Positions 4,079 to 6,103 of a stretch of DNA of 6,103 bases are shown in pieces; the first letter of the stretch is position 1, and every line of letters starts with the position of its first letter. Both the position numbers and the translations under genes were made by a program. Below the pieces are notes generated by a model. The model was not told where the DNA came from. It searched no databases and saw nothing but the letters and a program-made list of their open reading frames with translations. Source of the DNA: Rubrobacter sp. (GTDB taxonomy: Bacteria > Actinomycetota > Rubrobacteria > Rubrobacterales > Rubrobacteraceae). The DNA lies in contig JACDFX010000127.1 of NCBI GenBank assembly GCA_013815575.1, forward strand, positions 1-6,103, written 5' to 3'.

Positions 4079-5437
4079 ATGGAGAGAAGGATAGAAGAGT
4101 CGAAGGATACCCTGCTAGAGGAACTGAAAGAGTTCCTGCGCATGCCCTCGGTCTCCGCCCGCGAGGATGACGATAAAGGCTTCCGAACGTGCGCCGAATG
4201 GGTCGCGGACAAACTGCGGGACGCCGGCGCCGAGACCCGCATCATGGAGACCGAAGGGCACCCGGTCGTCTACGCCGAGGTAGGAGATGGGGACAAGACC
4301 CTCCTCTCCTACGGTCACTACGACGTGCAGCCGCCCGAGCCCCTGGACCTCTGGGAGAGCGACCCGTTCGAGCCCACTATCCGCGACGGCGCCCTCTATG
4401 CCCGCGGCGTCGCCGACGACAAGGGCGACGTCCTCGCCCGCATCCAGGCCCTCCGCCTGTACACAGAGGACCACGGCCCGCTTCCCTTCAAGCTCAAGTT
4501 CCTTATCGAGGGCGAGGAAGAAGTGGGCAGCCCGAACCTGGCCGCGTTCGTTCGCGCGAACGGGGGCCTTCTCTCGGCCGACGCCTGCCTCTGGGAGGGC
4601 GCGATGAAGGACGAGGCCGGGCGTCCGAGCATCGAATGCGGCACGAAGGGGATGGCCTACGTCGAGCTTCGCGCCAGGGGCGCCTCCCACGACCTGCACA
4701 GCATGTATGGCGGCGTGGCGCCCAACCCGGTGTGGCGGCTCGTTCAGGCGCTGAGAACCATCAAGGACGAGAGCGGCGAGATCACGCTGGACGGCTTCGA
4801 GGAGCTTATAGAGCCCCCGTCGGAAAAAGAACTCGAAGCGATAAGGGAGATCCCTTTCGACGATGCCGCCTTGAGGAAGCTCTGGGGCGTGGAAGCCCTG
4901 GACCGTAACCTGGCGGGCGAGGACGCCCTGCGCGAGTACCTCCTCCGCCCGACGGCGAACATCGCGGGCATCATGGGCGGCTACACGGGCCCGGGCTCGA
5001 AGACCATCGTCCCGTCCGAGGCGTTCGTGAAGATGGACTTCCGGCTCGTGGTGGGCCAGAGCCCGGACCCGGTCCTGAAGCTCCTGCGCGACCACCTGGA
5101 CCGGCGAGGCTTCGAAGACGTCGAAGTGGTGGACCTGCACGGCGTCGAGGCGGCTAAAACGCCCGTCGATTCGCCCGTCGTGCGGACCGCGGTCGGCGCG
5201 TGGGAGGACCTCGGTCGCGACGACGCGGTCGTCTTCCCGACCATCGGCGGCAGCGGGCCGACCTCGCTCTTCGCGACGGAGCTGGGCATACCGACGATCA
5301 TGACCGGCAACGTGGCAAACGCCGGGAGCCGCATCCACTCCCCCAACGAGTCCGTCCGCCTCGACGACTACTTCGAGGCCGTCAGCTACTTTGCCCGCTT
5401 CTTCGAGCGCTTCGGCCACGAAGGGGATTCGGCTTGA
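4079..5437 (+). CDS. M20-family metallodipeptidase
   Basis: The protein is 452 aa from ATG 4079, the usual length for M20 dipeptidases (ArgE/DapE/CNDP-like, COG0624 type). These cytosolic di-zinc enzymes hydrolyse dipeptides or N-acyl amino acids; the exact substrate cannot be read here. Motifs are complete: GHYDVQPP with metal His80 and Asp82, ARGVADDKGD with bridging Asp113, EGEEEVGS with the general base and metal Glu at 147-148, LWEGAM with Glu173 as likely second-metal ligand, the lid-domain DLHS (205-208) involved in dimer and substrate contacts, GGYTGPGSKTIVP, and the final metal His420 in SRIHSPNES. The lid domain occupies roughly 190-330. A TTG six bases upstream (4073) is in frame but too close to the Shine-Dalgarno. 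The stop overlaps the next gene start. The gene diverges from the winged-helix membrane gene. Confidence 0.94.
   Translation: MERRIEESKDTLLEELKEFLRMPSVSAREDDDKGFRTCAEWVADKLRDAGAETRIMETEGHPVVYAEVGDGDKTLLSYGHYDVQPPEPLDLWESDPFEPTIRDGALYARGVADDKGDVLARIQALRLYTEDHGPLPFKLKFLIEGEEEVGSPNLAAFVRANGGLLSADACLWEGAMKDEAGRPSIECGTKGMAYVELRARGASHDLHSMYGGVAPNPVWRLVQALRTIKDESGEITLDGFEELIEPPSEKELEAIREIPFDDAALRKLWGVEALDRNLAGEDALREYLLRPTANIAGIMGGYTGPGSKTIVPSEAFVKMDFRLVVGQSPDPVLKLLRDHLDRRGFEDVEVVDLHGVEAAKTPVDSPVVRTAVGAWEDLGRDDAVVFPTIGGSGPTSLFATELGIPTIMTGNVANAGSRIHSPNESVRLDDYFEAVSYFARFFERFGHEGDSA
5421..5437 (+). promoter_or_regulatory. Ribosome site and stop/start overlap coupling the M20 gene to the next gene
   Basis: AAGGGG (5421-5426) lies inside the end of the dipeptidase gene, 7 nt before TTG at 5434. 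TTGA (5434-5437) contains both the new start and the TGA stop of the dipeptidase. This arrangement is typical of translational coupling, and it fixes the start of the downstream gene well away from other in-frame candidates. Confidence 0.7.
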
Positions 5438-6018
5438 CGGAGAAGCAGGGGCTCGATCTTCCCGAGGGCGTACGGCGGAGCCTGGCCTCCGCGGTACTCG
5501 AACGCGGGGCGCAGGCGCGCATGATCTCAACGCAGGGACGGGAATCCATGAGGCCGCCGAAGGGGCACGTCGTAACGGCGGCCTCGCGGGAGGAGATCGA
5601 CGGGATCAGGGGCCCGGCCCGCATCGTGCGCCAACTGGAGTTCTACAAGACCTTCTACGGCCCCGTCGTACGCCTGGCCTTTACCGTCTACCCTATGAGC
5701 GGCGAACCCTTCTCGGCGGCAACCCTCCTGAATATAAGCCAGGTCTCCGGCGATGCGGCCCTCTCGGGCCTCGGACGGCAAAAGGACGTCTTCTTCCACT
5801 TCTACTACGAGAGAGACGGCGACCTCGTCTACGCGTTCTCCAAGGAGATCCCGAACGCCGAGCGCCAGCGCGGCGAGGCGAAGAAGATCCTCAAGATGGC
5901 CCGCGACGCCTACGCCGGGACCCCGAAAGAGCGCCGGAGCTTTCGTTCCGCCGTCGGCCTGGCGGAGCGGCAGTTCGAGTCGCTTGTCTCTGAACCTGAT
6001 GCGGAGGATGAGGGTTAG
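5434..6018 (+). CDS. Unrecognised 194-aa soluble protein coupled to the dipeptidase
   Basis: From TTG 5434 the protein begins MTEKQGLDLPEGVRRSLASA. I do not recognise a family. There is no signal peptide or membrane helix. Residues 1-70 are helical and basic. A central part of about 70-135 looks like beta strands (VVRLAFTVYP, TLLNISQVSG, KDVFFHFYYERDGDLVYAFS), and the C-terminal third is charged helix (ERQRGEAKKILKMARDAYAG, RSAVGLAERQFESL), ending in an acidic tail, EPDAEDEG. The frame is open far upstream inside the dipeptidase gene, but that part is only overlap. The start is set by AAGGGG at 7 nt and the TTGA overlap. Co-translation with the M20 gene suggests a linked role or complex, which is inference only. 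ATG at 5521 is a weaker alternative start. Confidence 0.8.
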   Translation: MTEKQGLDLPEGVRRSLASAVLERGAQARMISTQGRESMRPPKGHVVTAASREEIDGIRGPARIVRQLEFYKTFYGPVVRLAFTVYPMSGEPFSAATLLNISQVSGDAALSGLGRQKDVFFHFYYERDGDLVYAFSKEIPNAERQRGEAKKILKMARDAYAGTPKERRSFRSAVGLAERQFESLVSEPDAEDEG

Positions 6019-6046
6019 GCTGTTAGTCTTCCGAACCCGTCCCGCG

Positions 6047-6059
6047 TATACTTCCGGCC
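6047..6059 (+). promoter_or_regulatory. Promoter of the right-edge gene, probably leaderless
   Basis: TATACT (6047-6052) differs from TATAAT at one position and lies 7 nt before ATG at 6060. TTAGTC (6023-6028), 18 nt upstream, is a weak -35. Transcription should begin at or one base before the ATG. No Shine-Dalgarno is present. The site is just past the stop of the preceding gene, so the right-edge gene can be expressed on its own. Confidence 0.5.
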
Positions 6060-6103
6060 ATGCTGGCGGGGAGCGCTTCCAAGGATTTCGTAACAAAGAT
6101 AAG
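6060..6103 (+). CDS. Partial gene at the right edge, start only
   Basis: ATG at 6060 opens a frame reading MLAGSASKDFVTKI to the window end, 41 bp after the previous stop. There are too few residues to name a product, and it is not a signal peptide. Support comes from the near-consensus -10 placed for a leaderless start and from the short gap on the same strand. It could still be a chance frame. Confidence 0.45.
   Translation, partial: MLAGSASKDFVTKI

Noticed and set aside
4115..5530. Long minus-strand open frame (471 codons) under the dipeptidase
   Set aside because: It is a shadow of the M20 gene caused by G/C-rich third positions. The plus strand has the full metal-ligand set.
1..6103. 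CRISPR arrays, tRNA, rRNA, integrase or transposase genes
   Set aside because: I looked for spaced repeats, cloverleaf or rRNA-like segments and recombinase motifs and saw none, so the mobile-islet idea rests on the direct repeats alone.

Overview
This 6.1 kb stretch of high-GC bacterial chromosome looks actinobacterial. GTG and TTG starts are frequent, third codon positions are strongly G/C-biased, several -10 boxes sit so close to the start codon that the transcripts should be leaderless, and extracytoplasmic proteins carry Arg-rich signal anchors with Pro/Ala linkers. A deep-branching lineage such as Rubrobacteria would fit, but that is a style judgement and not a database match. Window edges cut a gene at each end. 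|| Left arm (1-4015, all genes on the minus strand, so transcription runs right to left): a membrane-anchored winged-helix-like protein (3401-3970); an unrecognised 246-aa protein with two C-terminal membrane helices (2570-3310); a GNAT acetyltransferase (1960-2457); a 105-aa three-helix membrane protein with lower-GC surroundings (1374-1691); a membrane-anchored class A beta-lactamase-fold serine hydrolase that lacks a recognisable omega-loop glutamate and any ordinary start codon (166 to about 1227); and the first 24 codons of a signal-peptide protein (1-74). || Right arm (4016-6103, plus strand): an M20 metallodipeptidase (4079-5437), a 194-aa protein of unknown function whose TTG start overlaps the dipeptidase stop (5434-6018), and the start of a probably leaderless gene (6060 to the end). 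The two arms diverge from a 108-bp intergenic region with a candidate extended -10 promoter facing each way. || The most interesting structure is a 51-bp direct repeat (1252-1302 and 2557-2607, 47 of 51 identical). The right copy is the last codons, stop and 3' flank of the 246-aa membrane gene. The left copy is a detached duplicate of that gene end lying just upstream of the hydrolase. The repeats bracket about 1.25 kb that holds exactly two genes, the GNAT and the 105-aa membrane protein. This is what an insertion at a gene 3' end that regenerates the end would leave, although no recombinase is visible. The alternative is a decayed paralogue. || How the genes work together cannot be settled from sequence alone. 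The M20 enzyme and its overlapping partner are very likely co-transcribed and translationally coupled. The left-arm genes have gaps of 90 to 270 bp and their own candidate promoters, so they look like a series of single-gene units more than one operon. Two of the products (hydrolase and dipeptidase) would act on peptide or cell-wall material, but no shared pathway is shown.
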